Shown here piece by piece: positions 44,522 through 53,181 of a stretch of 64,000 nucleotides of DNA. The position numbers and the translations under genes were made by a program. The stretch comes from Clostridiaceae bacterium (GTDB lineage: Bacteria > Bacillota_I > Bacilli_A > Erysipelotrichales > Coprobacillaceae). How positions within the stretch are numbered: position 1 is the first letter of the stretch; each line of letters opens with the position of its first letter. The notes below the pieces were generated by a model. That model searched no databases, was not told the DNA's origin, and worked only from the letters and a program-made list of their open reading frames with translations. Location of the stretch: assembly GCA_902363625.1 (NCBI GenBank), contig CABJAS010000005.1, forward strand, positions 119,716-183,715, read 5' to 3'.

Positions 44522-46156
44522 CTATTCGATATCAAGAATCATCTTGTCTAACAGGTGTCCTTTACTGCTATGGGCAATGACGATCATATCCCCATTTAAA
44601 AGCAGGACATCACCATGAGGCACTATGATTTGATTATCTCGTTGGATCAGAACAATCAGTCCGTGATCTATTTTTATATCTCGCAGATAAGTATTCAGCC
44701 AATGATGATCTTCATCAAGGATAATTTCTGATAGTTTTAGATCGTCTTCTGTTTGAGCTTCAAAGGCACTGATCACCAATTCATCATCTTTTTCTATTTT
44801 TCTATTTCCTTTAGGTGTTATTTTTATATCTTTACGGTTAATCATTACAATGCGAGTCTGCGGCGGTAACACAATATCCTTGATATATGCATCGACCCAA
44901 GGATGATTCTCCTGCATTTTTAATGTTAGAAATTGAATGTTCTTTTCATCGCTATAGTCCGTAAATGTTTTTAATACATCTTCATGATTATCAATCATCG
45001 CTAATTTTGAAGATAGATAGGGCAGTAATGTCCCTTGAATCGCAATGGACAAAAGAACGATGAAGAAAACGATGTGAAAAATATCGTTATTGGTATAGGT
45101 AGGAGAAGCTGTCACCATGATCGCAAAGATAATAGATGTTGCACCTCTCAGTCCGGAAAAGCTTACTAAAGCGATTTGCTCGAGCGGACACTTGAATAGT
45201 TTCATGATAATTCCAACTGCAATCGGTCTGGCAATCAAAGTGATGAATACAGCGATCGCTAAAGCAGGAAGCAGACTGTTTGGAATTTGTGATGGAAATG
45301 CCAGCAGTCCCAATAAGAAGAACAGAAAGATTTGAAAGAGATCGACAATGCCGTCAAAAAAGCTGACAAGTTCTTTTTTATCACCAATCTCCGAGTTTCC
45401 CAATACTATTCCTACAATATAAGCACTGATATAGCCATTTCCGTTAAAGGAAGTAGGAAGGGCATAGGAGAGAATGGCAATCGCAACCATGATCAGGGGA
45501 GCAAACTGAGACACTTCAAAGCGAACAGAAGACATAATCTTCTTAGAAAGAATAGCGATAACTGTCCCAAACAAGACACCAAAAACCACTTGTGAAAAAA
45601 CAATTGAAAAAATATCAAACGACGTTAACTTCTGCGACATTAAAGATAGGATAATAATAGTAATCGTATATGCCCATGGGTCGTTGCTTCCGCTTTCCAA
45701 TTCCAGCAAAGAGGCAGTTCTATATTTTAAATTCAGCTTCTTACTTCTAAGAACAGAAAAAACACTGGCGGCATCGGTTGAGGAAAGAACGGCTCCAATC
45801 AGCATACTTTCAAGCCATTCAAAATGAAGAACAAAGTAACAGAAAAAGCCAGTGAGTAAAGCCGTCAGCAGAACCCCGACGGACGAGAGGAGTATGGAAA
45901 CGGGTGCAACCTTTTTAGCGTGTGCCCAATTGGTTGTGAATCCGCCATAAAAAATAATAAAGATTAAAGCGACACTGCATATATCTTCAGCAAATTGGAA
46001 ATCTTCGAATGGAATCTTAAATATGCCATCGCTTCCAAAGATTGTTCCCAGTAAAATAAAAAAGAAAAGAACGGGGATACCAAATTTATCAGAGAGCTTG
46101 CTGCATAAAATACAGATGATAATAACGATGGCTCCTACAAGCAATATTGTATTCAT
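44522..46156 (-). CDS. Cation:proton antiporter of the CPA1/NhaP2 family with C-terminal RCK_C (TrkA_C) domains
   Basis: 544 residues. About twelve hydrophobic segments (1-380) carry the exchanger motifs SSTDAASVF and LELESGSNDPWAY (acidic ND pair). Two regulatory C-terminal TrkA_C-like domains follow (about 400-470 and 475-544). NhaP2/CvrA members exchange K+ or Na+ for H+ and are gated by nucleotides. No auxiliary K+ gene is nearby. Ribosome site GGAGGAG. Confidence 0.9.
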   Translation of the reverse strand: MNTILLVGAIVIIICILCSKLSDKFGIPVLFFFILLGTIFGSDGIFKIPFEDFQFAEDICSVALIFIIFYGGFTTNWAHAKKVAPVSILLSSVGVLLTALLTGFFCYFVLHFEWLESMLIGAVLSSTDAASVFSVLRSKKLNLKYRTASLLELESGSNDPWAYTITIIILSLMSQKLTSFDIFSIVFSQVVFGVLFGTVIAILSKKIMSSVRFEVSQFAPLIMVAIAILSYALPTSFNGNGYISAYIVGIVLGNSEIGDKKELVSFFDGIVDLFQIFLFFLLGLLAFPSQIPNSLLPALAIAVFITLIARPIAVGIIMKLFKCPLEQIALVSFSGLRGATSIIFAIMVTASPTYTNNDIFHIVFFIVLLSIAIQGTLLPYLSSKLAMIDNHEDVLKTFTDYSDEKNIQFLTLKMQENHPWVDAYIKDIVLPPQTRIVMINRKDIKITPKGNRKIEKDDELVISAFEAQTEDDLKLSEIILDEDHHWLNTYLRDIKIDHGLIVLIQRDNQIIVPHGDVLLLNGDMIVIAHSSKGHLLDKMILDIE

Positions 46157-46176
46157 CGAATCTCCTCCTTTTTTTA

Positions 46177-46211
46177 ATTATAACATATAAAAACATTTAT
46201 AATATGTTATA
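46177..46211 (-). promoter_or_regulatory. Extended -10 promoter with a 10-bp inverted repeat, antiporter gene
   Basis: Minus strand TGTTATAAT is an extended -10 (46177-46185). Perfect arms TATAACATAT (46179-46188) and ATATGTTATA (46202-46211) overlap it, so a repressor could block the polymerase here. Confidence 0.45.
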
Positions 46212-46261
46212 TCATAAAAATATAATATATAAATTTAAGTAAAAACGACAGAATAATAAAT

Positions 46262-46300
46262 TATTAAAAAACAACAGAATATTACGTTCTGCTGTTTTTA
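46262..46300 (-). terminator. Terminator of the second EAL gene
   Basis: Minus strand stem ACAGCAGAA / TTCTGTTGT with loop, followed by TTTTTTAAT. Confidence 0.8.
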
Positions 46301-46344
46301 CTGAATAGGATACTCTAAGGTGATAACTGAACCGTATCCGGAGT

Positions 46345-47769
46345 TTATAAAGAATGAGGTTTAAAATTTTCAAGCCAGACCTCCAATTGGTCAAGAGGCA
46401 TCGGACTGGCAAAATAATAGCCTTGAACGATCTCACAACCGCATTGCTTTAGTATAGCGATTTGGTCTACTGTTTCAATACCTTCGGCAACGGCTTTTAT
46501 TCCTAATTCTTTGGCGATGGAAATAAAGCCGGATATAATCGTTTGCGCTTTTGAATTTTCGATATCGATAAAGAATTCACGGTCTAATTTGATACAGTCT
46601 ACGTCAAAATCTTTTAAAAGAGCTAACGCTGAAAAGCCAACGCCAAAATCATCGAGAGAACATAGGAAACCAGACTGATGCATTTCCTCAATTGCTTTTT
46701 TTACTGTCTTTCGCTGTTCTTTATCAAAAAAGGTATATTCAGTAAATTCAAATTCAATCCATCTGTCAGGAATATCATATTTTCTTTTTATCTGAGAGAA
46801 AGCGTCTAAGAAATAAGGTCTTTTGAAATGAGCGCGGGATAAATTGACCGAAATCGGATACATTGTTTTTTGTTTCTTTTGACATTCGTTTAAGTATTGA
46901 CAGACTTGTTCAAAGACAAATAAATCCAGCTGACAGATTTTATCGTTTTTTTCAAACAACGGAATAAACACTTGGGGAGTAATCATTCCTTTTATTGGGT
47001 GCTGCCAACGAACGAGAGCTTCTAAACCGGCAATAGAATTATCGCTCAACTTGATTTTTGGCTGAAAGTAAAGAATAAATTCATGATTATTCAAAGAGGT
47101 TTCAAATATTTGATTCAATTCGTACTCTCTATCGAGTTGACCGGTCAATTTTTCTTCATAAAAATAGCAGTAATTTACGTTTTCTTTTTGATAGCAGGCA
47201 ATGCGTGAACGGTCTTGTGCTATTCTGGCATTTATAGTGAGATCATCAATGAGATAAGCGCCTAGATAAAAAGAATAGTCATTCTCTGTTTTTTTAGAAA
47301 AGGTGTTAATGTTTTTAATCATATCGGTTAAGCGCTGACGAATCTTATTTGGTTCATGTTCCTTGAGGCAAAGAAAAAAGCAATCCGAATTATTACGGCA
47401 TAGAAACTCATGGGTATAAACATGAGTCTCTAAAATATGATAGAGATCGAATAAGATTTGATCGCCGATTTCTGAACCGAACTTCTCGTTGATCCATTTA
47501 AATCCTTTCATATTCATAAATACCATGGTATAGGTGAACGGCGGAGACTGTAAAACCATTTTTTCATATTGTTGAGCGAATGCTGTCATGCTGATGCCTT
47601 TTGTTATAGGATCTTGAACAGCCTGTATTTTTAAATGTTTTCGTCTTTTTTGAACGAAACAGCCACTCATCAAAAAAATACTGGCAAGCAAAAAAAGAAT
47701 CAGAAAAATAATGTAGATATTATATTGAACTATTTTAATACCATTAAAAATCGTAAAAAGCAGTTTCAT
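46345..47769 (-). CDS. Membrane-anchored c-di-GMP phosphodiesterase (degenerate GGDEF, intact EAL)
   Basis: 474 residues from the ATG following AAAGGTGATGAGAACA; the frame is open further upstream. One membrane segment (about 17-38), a GGDEF-fold domain (about 60-215) in which NSDCF replaces GGDEF, and an EAL domain (about 230-470). The EAL domain has GLEALVRW, the Asn of SVNLS, the Glu of FEFTE, LDDFGVG, the Lys of IKLD, AEGIE and VQGYYF. It should degrade c-di-GMP at the membrane. Divergent from a duplicated GntR regulator 140 nt away, a likely controller by position. Confidence 0.88.
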   Translation of the reverse strand: MKLLFTIFNGIKIVQYNIYIIFLILFLLASIFLMSGCFVQKRRKHLKIQAVQDPITKGISMTAFAQQYEKMVLQSPPFTYTMVFMNMKGFKWINEKFGSEIGDQILFDLYHILETHVYTHEFLCRNNSDCFFLCLKEHEPNKIRQRLTDMIKNINTFSKKTENDYSFYLGAYLIDDLTINARIAQDRSRIACYQKENVNYCYFYEEKLTGQLDREYELNQIFETSLNNHEFILYFQPKIKLSDNSIAGLEALVRWQHPIKGMITPQVFIPLFEKNDKICQLDLFVFEQVCQYLNECQKKQKTMYPISVNLSRAHFKRPYFLDAFSQIKRKYDIPDRWIEFEFTEYTFFDKEQRKTVKKAIEEMHQSGFLCSLDDFGVGFSALALLKDFDVDCIKLDREFFIDIENSKAQTIISGFISIAKELGIKAVAEGIETVDQIAILKQCGCEIVQGYYFASPMPLDQLEVWLENFKPHSL

Positions 47770-47856
47770 TGTTCTCATCACCTTTGACACATGAATAATA
47801 TCATCAAATTTTTTGAACATCAATAATCAATCTGGGCCCATTTAGATATAGCTGGA

Positions 47857-47884
47857 TTGTAAAAAGGAGAGATATGGCTATAAT
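47857..47884 (+). promoter_or_regulatory. Promoter of the double-GntR gene
   Basis: TTGTAA, 16 nt, TATAAT, about 30 nt before the start. Confidence 0.6.
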
Positions 47885-47910
47885 ATTAATAATCTTATTT
47901 TTAGGAGGAA

Positions 47911-49365
47911 ATGATGCAGCATAAGCAAACATTATTCGATCATGTCTATGAGCGTTTAAAGGAACAAATTTTAACGAAACGATTTTATAATGGGGAGAAA
48001 CTGCCTTCTGTAAGTCAAATGATGGAAATGTATCATGTGGGTAAGCGAACGGTAAAGAATGTCATTCATCAATTAAAAGCTGAGGGCTACATTATAGGAG
48101 AAGAACGGAAAGGATTGTATGTGAGCTATCAGGGAGATGAAGATCAACAGATTATGTCCCATCTGTTTCATCAGCAGTCCTTTGTAATTGAGACGTATCA
48201 GTCGATGGCGGTTATACTCCCCTTGCTTTTGTCTTTTTCACTTGAGCAGTATGAAAAGGAAGAATTATGTGAACTGGTGAAACGATATTCTTCTAATAAA
48301 TGGTTAAAACAGAAGAATCCTAAAAAATGGTATCAATCCTGTATAGAGGAACTATTCCGTCATTCAGGCAATCCTCTTTTCTATGATTTAATCTGCGATA
48401 TGGAGGTATATGCAAAACTTTCTTTCTTAAACCAAGAGGATCAGATTAACCGTTTACTCTTTGATTCTTCGAAAAAAGGAGCAGAGGAGTTCTTGAATAC
48501 TTTATTGCTAGAGGATCAAGATGAACAGATCCATCGCTTTTCGCAAATATTAAATACACAAACTGCAATCGTAAAAGAGAGACTGTCGACGATGTCGAAA
48601 GATCATCAAAGTGAGGGAGTAGAAGAAGCGCAGCCATTCGAGTGGACTGTAAATTATCGGCAGGATCATTTTTATATGCGTATCGTTCATGATTTGATTG
48701 ATAAGATTTCTCTTGGAGAATATCCGTTGAATCACTTTTTGCCCTCTGAAAGAAAACTCACAGAATATTATCATGTTGGTTTATCTACAGTTCGATCAGC
48801 ATTGTCTTTATTAAATAAGCTGGGATATGCCGAAACGATCAATGGAAAAGGAACCCGAGTCATGCTGCAAGATGAAGAGACGGCACATAAATGTATGAGG
48901 GATCGCTTGTTGCGTCAAAATACACTTCTGTATTTAAATGCACTGCAATTACTGATTATCGTCTTACCGCAAGCCAGCAGAATGTGCTTTGATTCGATCG
49001 AAGAAACAACGAAACAGTATCTTATCGAACAGTCTTTTAAGCAGGATCATATCTTTATCGATGACCTCTATCAATGTTTGATCGATCACCTTTCATTACA
49101 GCCTTATCGGGAAATATTTATTCAGTTAAGAGAAATCTGCCGTTATGGCTATTATTATTCCTTCTTTGAAAAAGGGATCAAGAGTGAAATAGTTGTGGCT
49201 GATAAAAGCAAAAAAGCCCTTCAATTCCTGCTGAAGGGGCAAAAAGAAGCATTTACTTGGGAATTAACAGAATGTTTTAAGTATATATTAGAATTTGTCA
49301 GAGAACATATCGTTTATTATGGTTTATTGGAAGCTAAAAAAATCAAGATCCCTTTAATTAGATAA
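47911..49365 (+). CDS. Regulator with two GntR-type winged helices
   Basis: 484 residues built as an internal repeat. Winged helix 1 (about 8-75: VYERLKEQILTKRFYNGEKLP, MYHVGKRTVKNVIHQLKAEGY) is followed by about 160 helical residues. Winged helix 2 (about 250-325: LIDKISLGEYPLNHFLPSERK, YYHVGLSTVRSALSLLNKLGY, NGKGTRV) is followed by a similar helical part. GntR proteins normally have one DNA-binding domain and dimerise, so a single chain may mimic a dimer. The helical halves match no effector domain that I know. ATG 47911 or 47914; GGAGG favours the latter. Confidence 0.85.
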   Translation: MMQHKQTLFDHVYERLKEQILTKRFYNGEKLPSVSQMMEMYHVGKRTVKNVIHQLKAEGYIIGEERKGLYVSYQGDEDQQIMSHLFHQQSFVIETYQSMAVILPLLLSFSLEQYEKEELCELVKRYSSNKWLKQKNPKKWYQSCIEELFRHSGNPLFYDLICDMEVYAKLSFLNQEDQINRLLFDSSKKGAEEFLNTLLLEDQDEQIHRFSQILNTQTAIVKERLSTMSKDHQSEGVEEAQPFEWTVNYRQDHFYMRIVHDLIDKISLGEYPLNHFLPSERKLTEYYHVGLSTVRSALSLLNKLGYAETINGKGTRVMLQDEETAHKCMRDRLLRQNTLLYLNALQLLIIVLPQASRMCFDSIEETTKQYLIEQSFKQDHIFIDDLYQCLIDHLSLQPYREIFIQLREICRYGYYYSFFEKGIKSEIVVADKSKKALQFLLKGQKEAFTWELTECFKYILEFVREHIVYYGLLEAKKIKIPLIR

Positions 49366-49386
49366 AGAGTAAATACTATTCGCAAT

Positions 49387-49432
49387 ATGAAAAGGTTTGT
49401 TTCCTTGTCAATAGAAAGCAAACCTTTTCATG
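49387..49432. terminator. Hairpin between convergent GntR-like and MerR genes
   Basis: 13-bp arms ATGAAAAGGTTTG / CAAACCTTTTCAT around an 18-20 nt loop. It can serve both directions, but T runs are short. Confidence 0.65.
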
Positions 49433-49451
49433 ATAATCATACCATCCTTTT

Positions 49452-49916
49452 CTATTTAGAAGGGACAATATCTAGTTTTTCCAGATCTCGTTTTATCTTC
49501 GCATATTTTTCCGGCATTTCTTCAGGTGTCATGTGATCGACATAAGCCATCGTTCCGTCTTTTTTAGAAGTTTCATAATACCAGCATTTATATTCTAGTA
49601 TCGCGAGTGTTCTTTGCATTTCCAGAATTCTGTTTTCTACGGATGCTTTTTCTTTTTTGAATAATTCTAAGCGTGCATCAATGCTTTGATCTCCTTCACC
49701 AATCATATCGATATAACGTTTAATATCCTTGATTGAGATTCCGGCTTGTTTCAGGCAATGGATGACAGAAAGAATTTCAAAGTCTTTCTCTGTGAAATAA
49801 CGAATTCCGTTTTCACTGCGCTGAATGAAAGGTAGAAGCCCCTCTTTATCATAATAGCGAAGTGTAGAAGGAGCGACATTCATTTTCTTTGCAACTTCTC
49901 CAATGGTATAGGACAT
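49452..49916 (-). CDS. MerR family transcriptional regulator
   Basis: 154 residues. N-terminal MerR winged helix (TIGEVAKKMNVAPSTLRYYDKEGLL, GIRYFTEKDFEILSVIHCLKQAGISIKDI), a coiled-coil dimer helix (EKASVENRILEMQRTLAILEYKCWYY) and a short C-terminal part. It has no metal-binding Cys cluster at the helix end, resembling the AdhR/NmlR or small-molecule group. Its own promoter carries the palindrome TTAAAGTTAACTTTAA, implying autoregulation and control of the phosphatase gene at 33.9 kb. Confidence 0.92.
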   Translation of the reverse strand: MSYTIGEVAKKMNVAPSTLRYYDKEGLLPFIQRSENGIRYFTEKDFEILSVIHCLKQAGISIKDIKRYIDMIGEGDQSIDARLELFKKEKASVENRILEMQRTLAILEYKCWYYETSKKDGTMAYVDHMTPEEMPEKYAKIKRDLEKLDIVPSK

Positions 49917-49940
49917 GTGGTTTTCCTCCTCAAATAATAT

Positions 49941-49961
49941 TTAAAGTTAACTTTAATTCAA
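49941..49961 (-). promoter_or_regulatory. MerR autoregulatory promoter/operator
   Basis: Palindrome TTAAAGTTAACTTTAA at 49941-49956, directly preceded on the minus strand by the -35 box TTGAAT (49956-49961). A TATTAT or ATTATT -10 lies 16-17 nt away, so basal transcription looks possible without distortion; a 19-nt reading (TATTTG) is poorer. Confidence 0.65.
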
Positions 49962-50034
49962 CTATCCTAATTATAGCATAGGCTATCCTGTCCTACAATC
50001 TCAGAAATTTTTAAAGAAGGAAGAAATATTCACC

Positions 50035-50063
50035 ATGACGGACAATTGAGATTTTGCTATAAT
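50035..50063 (+). promoter_or_regulatory. Promoter of the DUF1905-C39 gene
   Basis: ATGACG, 17 nt, TATAAT with extended -10 TGC. Confidence 0.6.
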
Positions 50064-50124
50064 GGAATTATGAATAAGGTAAAGTTAGGATATGATGAGA
50101 ATAAATTAAAGAAGAGGAGACAGC

Positions 50125-50784
50125 ATGATGATACATACATTTATTGGTACAGTCTTTAAGCAGGGGAATCGCTGTTTTATTGATATTCCCTTCAATGTTT
50201 GGGAAATCTGTGGTCAAAAAGGCAATATTGCGGTAGAAGTAACTATTCAAGGCTGTGATTTTGAATGCAGGCTGATTCCTAAAGGAGACGGTTTTTATTA
50301 TATTCCGATTAAAAAATCGATATTGAAAATGTTGAATTGTGACACTAAATTCAATGTTTCTTTTAACGTTATCAGCTATTTAACTCGAATCAATCGAAAC
50401 AGTCCTTATACATTGCAAAATCCCATACGAAAGATCACTGATATTAAAAGATTGACTTATCCTAAAGCCGGCTACTGCGGTCAGCAATGCATTGCGATGC
50501 TGACTGGACTGAGTGTTGAGGAGGTATCAGAAATTATGCAGGCAAAGGCATGGCAGTGTTCTTTTTCTAAGCTGTTGGAAACGCTGGATTATTTTGGAAT
50601 CTCCTATGAGGAAAGAATTATTTATACTAGAGGCAAAACTGTGGAACTGCCAAAATGCTGTATCGTGAATATAAGGGATGAAAGAAGAAGTCATTTTGCT
50701 TTGTATTACCATGGGGAATACTATGGGGAGACGCAGCCTGATGAGCAAGATATCATCAGCTATCTAAAAATCAATACAGAGTAG
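50125..50784 (+). CDS. DUF1905 domain fused to a C39-like cysteine peptidase domain
   Basis: 219 residues in two parts. Residues 1-95 match the small beta-barrel DUF1905 (FIGTVFKQGNRCFIDIPF, GKGDGFYYIPIKKSIL-like). Residues about 115-219 resemble a papain-like peptidase of the C39 type: AGYCGQQCIAMLTGLSVEEV holds the candidate nucleophile Cys, and SHFALYYHGEYYGET the candidate His. It has no signal peptide, membrane segment or ABC partner, so the usual bacteriocin-leader role is doubtful. The function is unknown. Ribosome site GAGGAG. Confidence 0.72.
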   Translation: MMIHTFIGTVFKQGNRCFIDIPFNVWEICGQKGNIAVEVTIQGCDFECRLIPKGDGFYYIPIKKSILKMLNCDTKFNVSFNVISYLTRINRNSPYTLQNPIRKITDIKRLTYPKAGYCGQQCIAMLTGLSVEEVSEIMQAKAWQCSFSKLLETLDYFGISYEERIIYTRGKTVELPKCCIVNIRDERRSHFALYYHGEYYGETQPDEQDIISYLKINTE

Positions 50785-50826
50785 CTGCAGTTTAGATCAT
50801 ACGAATAAGATAAATCTTCAATAATA

Positions 50827-50875
50827 AAAAGAGTTTAGGGAAATACAGTATGATTTCTTTTCAACTCTTTTTGTC
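50827..50875. terminator. Bidirectional terminator after the fusion gene
   Basis: AAAAAGAGTT / AACTCTTTTT arms with a loop of about 27 nt, between convergent genes. Confidence 0.65.
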
Positions 50876-50880
50876 TTTTA

Positions 50881-51525
50881 TTATGAATATTTGCGAGTAA
50901 ATATTTTTAGTGAAACAAGATAACTGATGATCAGACTAAGGATCGTTGCGATACAGGCGATTATCATCAATACGGTAGAACTCAAAGTCAGAATCTGTTT
51001 CATGTCAAAACCAAGAAAAGTCACTAAATAGACGAAGATGGAAAGACCTAAAATGATCATATAAACGAATGTTCCTTTTCTTGCCCCTAGTAGGATATAG
51101 CCGACATTGTTAATAGAGATCATCAGAGTTCCAATCAAGATGCCTACTCCCCATAAAAGCAAACCTAATTCTAAACTGACGGATTGGATGACATAGATAT
51201 GAATCAAAGTATATAGAAGCCCAAACAGCATATGAATTCCAAAGAAGATAAAAGAGGTAATATATCTAGCTAGAATGATTTCAGCCTTAGTGACAGGCAG
51301 AGAGATGATGGTCTTGTCAAAATTAGTCCGTTCTTCCTTTTCCATTACCACTTGTATAAAAGCACTGCCGCCAATCGGATAAGATAAAACCACAATCAGG
51401 GCTAACCCGTATAAATTTTGAAAGAAAAAGCCAATAGGAATCATTATTGCTAAATTAAGAAAAAGTGTTGCAAGCTGACTTTTTTGTTTTAAAACGAACA
51501 AATCTTTATATATTAATGCTTTCAA
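50881..51525 (-). CDS. ABC-2 type transporter permease
   Basis: 214 residues with six hydrophobic segments and the ABC-2 layout (KALIYKDLFVLKQKS at the start, then MEKEERTNFDKTIISLPVTKAEIILARY before the third segment). It forms the membrane part of an exporter together with the ATPase, whose stop overlaps its start by 4 nt. Substrate unknown; such GntR-ABC units often give resistance to envelope-active peptides. Confidence 0.86.
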   Translation of the reverse strand: MKALIYKDLFVLKQKSQLATLFLNLAIMIPIGFFFQNLYGLALIVVLSYPIGGSAFIQVVMEKEERTNFDKTIISLPVTKAEIILARYITSFIFFGIHMLFGLLYTLIHIYVIQSVSLELGLLLWGVGILIGTLMISINNVGYILLGARKGTFVYMIILGLSIFVYLVTFLGFDMKQILTLSSTVLMIIACIATILSLIISYLVSLKIFTRKYS

Positions 51526-52382
51526 AGTTTTATCCCCCTTACATACATCAGCATAATGTCTTCAATTGTTGCTTTGTCAATGACAATATCCTGATAGGTC
51601 TTTTGGAAATCCTGTCTGTTTTCCACTAATACCTTATATTCAAAATCCTCTTTTTTATATGCTAATATTTCATCTTGCGGCAGGGTTTCAAAGATCTTTT
51701 GTCCGCAGCGGATAAGACCGTAATGACTTTGAATATCATCATAGGTTTTGGTTAATAAGATTTCACCATTATGGATAAATGTAATATAATCTGCTATTTT
51801 ATCTAAATCACTGGTGATATGAGAAGACATCAATATGCTATGGGCTTCATCCATAATAAATTCCTGCAAGATTTCTAGAATCTCATCTCGAACAATGGGA
51901 TCCAGCCCGCTGGTTGCTTCATCTAAGATTAATAATTTAGGATGATGAGACAGCTCGACGGCAAAACATAGCTTCATTTTCATTCCTTTTGAATACTGGG
52001 AAATTGTTTTACTCTTAGGCAGTGAGAAGCGTTCGATATATTCAAGATATTTTTCATGATCCCACTGATGATAGATCAGACTCATCATTTTGCCAAGATC
52101 CGAATACTTAAATTTTTCATTATAGTGACAGCTGTCGTAAATAATGCCAATGTCTTGTTTAAGCGTTTTTTCATGTTCTCTGAGATTTTGATTAAAGACA
52201 TATATTTCCCCGCTGTCTTCTTTTAATAATCCTTCTATTATATTGATAATTGTTGATTTTCCAGCCCCATTTTCACCAATCAGACCGACGATCATTCCTT
52301 TGGGAACGGTGATTGAGACATCTTTCAATTGAAAATCATCAAATTTTTTATTAATATTCTTTAATTCAAGAATTGTGTCCAT
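51522..52382 (-). CDS. ABC transporter ATP-binding protein
   Basis: 286 residues from the ATG behind AAGGAGGATGAAA. Walker A GENGAGKST, signature SQYSKGMKMKLCFA, Walker B LLILDEATSGLDP and the His switch SSHIT are all present; the C-terminal extension is typical of BcrA-like exporters. The frame is open further upstream but lacks a ribosome site. It overlaps the GntR gene by 17 nt. Confidence 0.93.
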   Translation of the reverse strand: MDTILELKNINKKFDDFQLKDVSITVPKGMIVGLIGENGAGKSTIINIIEGLLKEDSGEIYVFNQNLREHEKTLKQDIGIIYDSCHYNEKFKYSDLGKMMSLIYHQWDHEKYLEYIERFSLPKSKTISQYSKGMKMKLCFAVELSHHPKLLILDEATSGLDPIVRDEILEILQEFIMDEAHSILMSSHITSDLDKIADYITFIHNGEILLTKTYDDIQSHYGLIRCGQKIFETLPQDEILAYKKEDFEYKVLVENRQDFQKTYQDIVIDKATIEDIMLMYVRGIKL

Positions 52383-52758
52383 TTTCATCCTCCTTATATA
52401 ATAATGTAATGGTTTCAATTAATTGAGAAAGTTGAATACCATTCATTTTTGCGTCTTCCACTAACTCTTCTGCTTTTGCTTCCAGTATTCGCAGTTGTTC
52501 TTCACGTACAAAATCTTTGTTTTGATGAGAAACAAAAGTGCCTTTGCCGGCAACCGTTTCAATGAAGCCGTCTCGAACTAAATCTTCGTAAGCATGTTGG
52601 GAAGTAATGACACTGATATGCAAAGATTTGGCTAAACCGCGAATAGAAGGCAAGGAATCACCCGGTTTTAATGTTCCATTCATGATCATCGCTTTGATTT
52701 GTGAAACGATTTGTTCATAAATAGCTTTATTTGAACTATTGCTTAATATGATCTCCAC
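52366..52758 (-). CDS. GntR family regulator, YtrA type
   Basis: 130 residues starting at GTG after AGGAGGGAAAAT; an ATG one base upstream is out of frame. Winged helix (IYEQIVSQIKAMIMNGTLKPGDSLPSIRGLAKSLHISVITSQHAYEDL, cited by its ends IYEQIV and HAYEDL) with KGTFV wing and a short C-terminal helix, the YtrA layout. It should repress its own operon, whose promoter region has matching palindromes. Confidence 0.9.
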   Translation of the reverse strand: MEIILSNSSNKAIYEQIVSQIKAMIMNGTLKPGDSLPSIRGLAKSLHISVITSQHAYEDLVRDGFIETVAGKGTFVSHQNKDFVREEQLRILEAKAEELVEDAKMNGIQLSQLIETITLLYKEDENGHNS

Positions 52759-52780
52759 ATTTTCCCTCCTAACTGTACTT

Positions 52781-52822
52781 ACTGTACATATACAGTATAG
52801 TCTGTGCATGTACAGTTGTCAA
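52781..52822 (-). promoter_or_regulatory. GntR-ABC operon promoter with two nested operators
   Basis: Minus strand TTGACA, 17 nt, TATACT. One palindrome (CTGTGCATGTACAG, 52802-52815) fills the spacer; a second (ACTGTACATATACAGT, 52781-52796) begins at the -10 and covers the start site. Half-sites ACTGTAC also recur at 52772-52778 and near 52863. Confidence 0.8.
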
Positions 52823-52852
52823 TCTCATAATGATAAATTTTTGCGTATAATA

Positions 52853-52887
52853 AAAATCAACCACTGTACAGCAGTTGATTTTTCTGG
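52853..52887. terminator. Terminator-like hairpin in the GntR-folA gap
   Basis: AATCAAC / GTTGATT arms with TTTTT on one side and AAAAA on the other, containing a CTGTACAG half-site pair in the loop. It stands alone, without an evident gene ending there. A TATAAT lies just upstream, so a short transcript is conceivable. Confidence 0.45.
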
Positions 52888-53121
52888 CTAAACCCGGTGA
52901 ACTCATTGATTTTAGGACGTGTAAATTAATTTATAGAATGTATGGAGTACCGAGTGGAAACGTGATTGCTTTTATTTTCTACTAGTATTATAAAAGGATT
53001 TTGTATGTGAACCTGATTATTTTCAGAGGATGAAACGCGCTGTTCGATTCTTTTCATTTTTAAAGCTGAAATAGGGTGAATTTATGAAAAAATAGTTGCA
53101 TTAGGAATCTGTGAATTTGGT
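52888..53121. other. Gap without a recognised gene
   Basis: No frame with a ribosome site was seen on either strand; only the folA promoter follows. Confidence 0.5.
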
Positions 53122-53150
53122 TTCACAGTTTGAATAAGTTATGCTATAAT
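53122..53150 (+). promoter_or_regulatory. folA promoter
   Basis: TTCACA, 17 nt, TATAAT with extended -10 TGC. Confidence 0.75.
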
Positions 53151-53181
53151 GGTAAATGATTTCAATAAAGAGGTAGAGACT

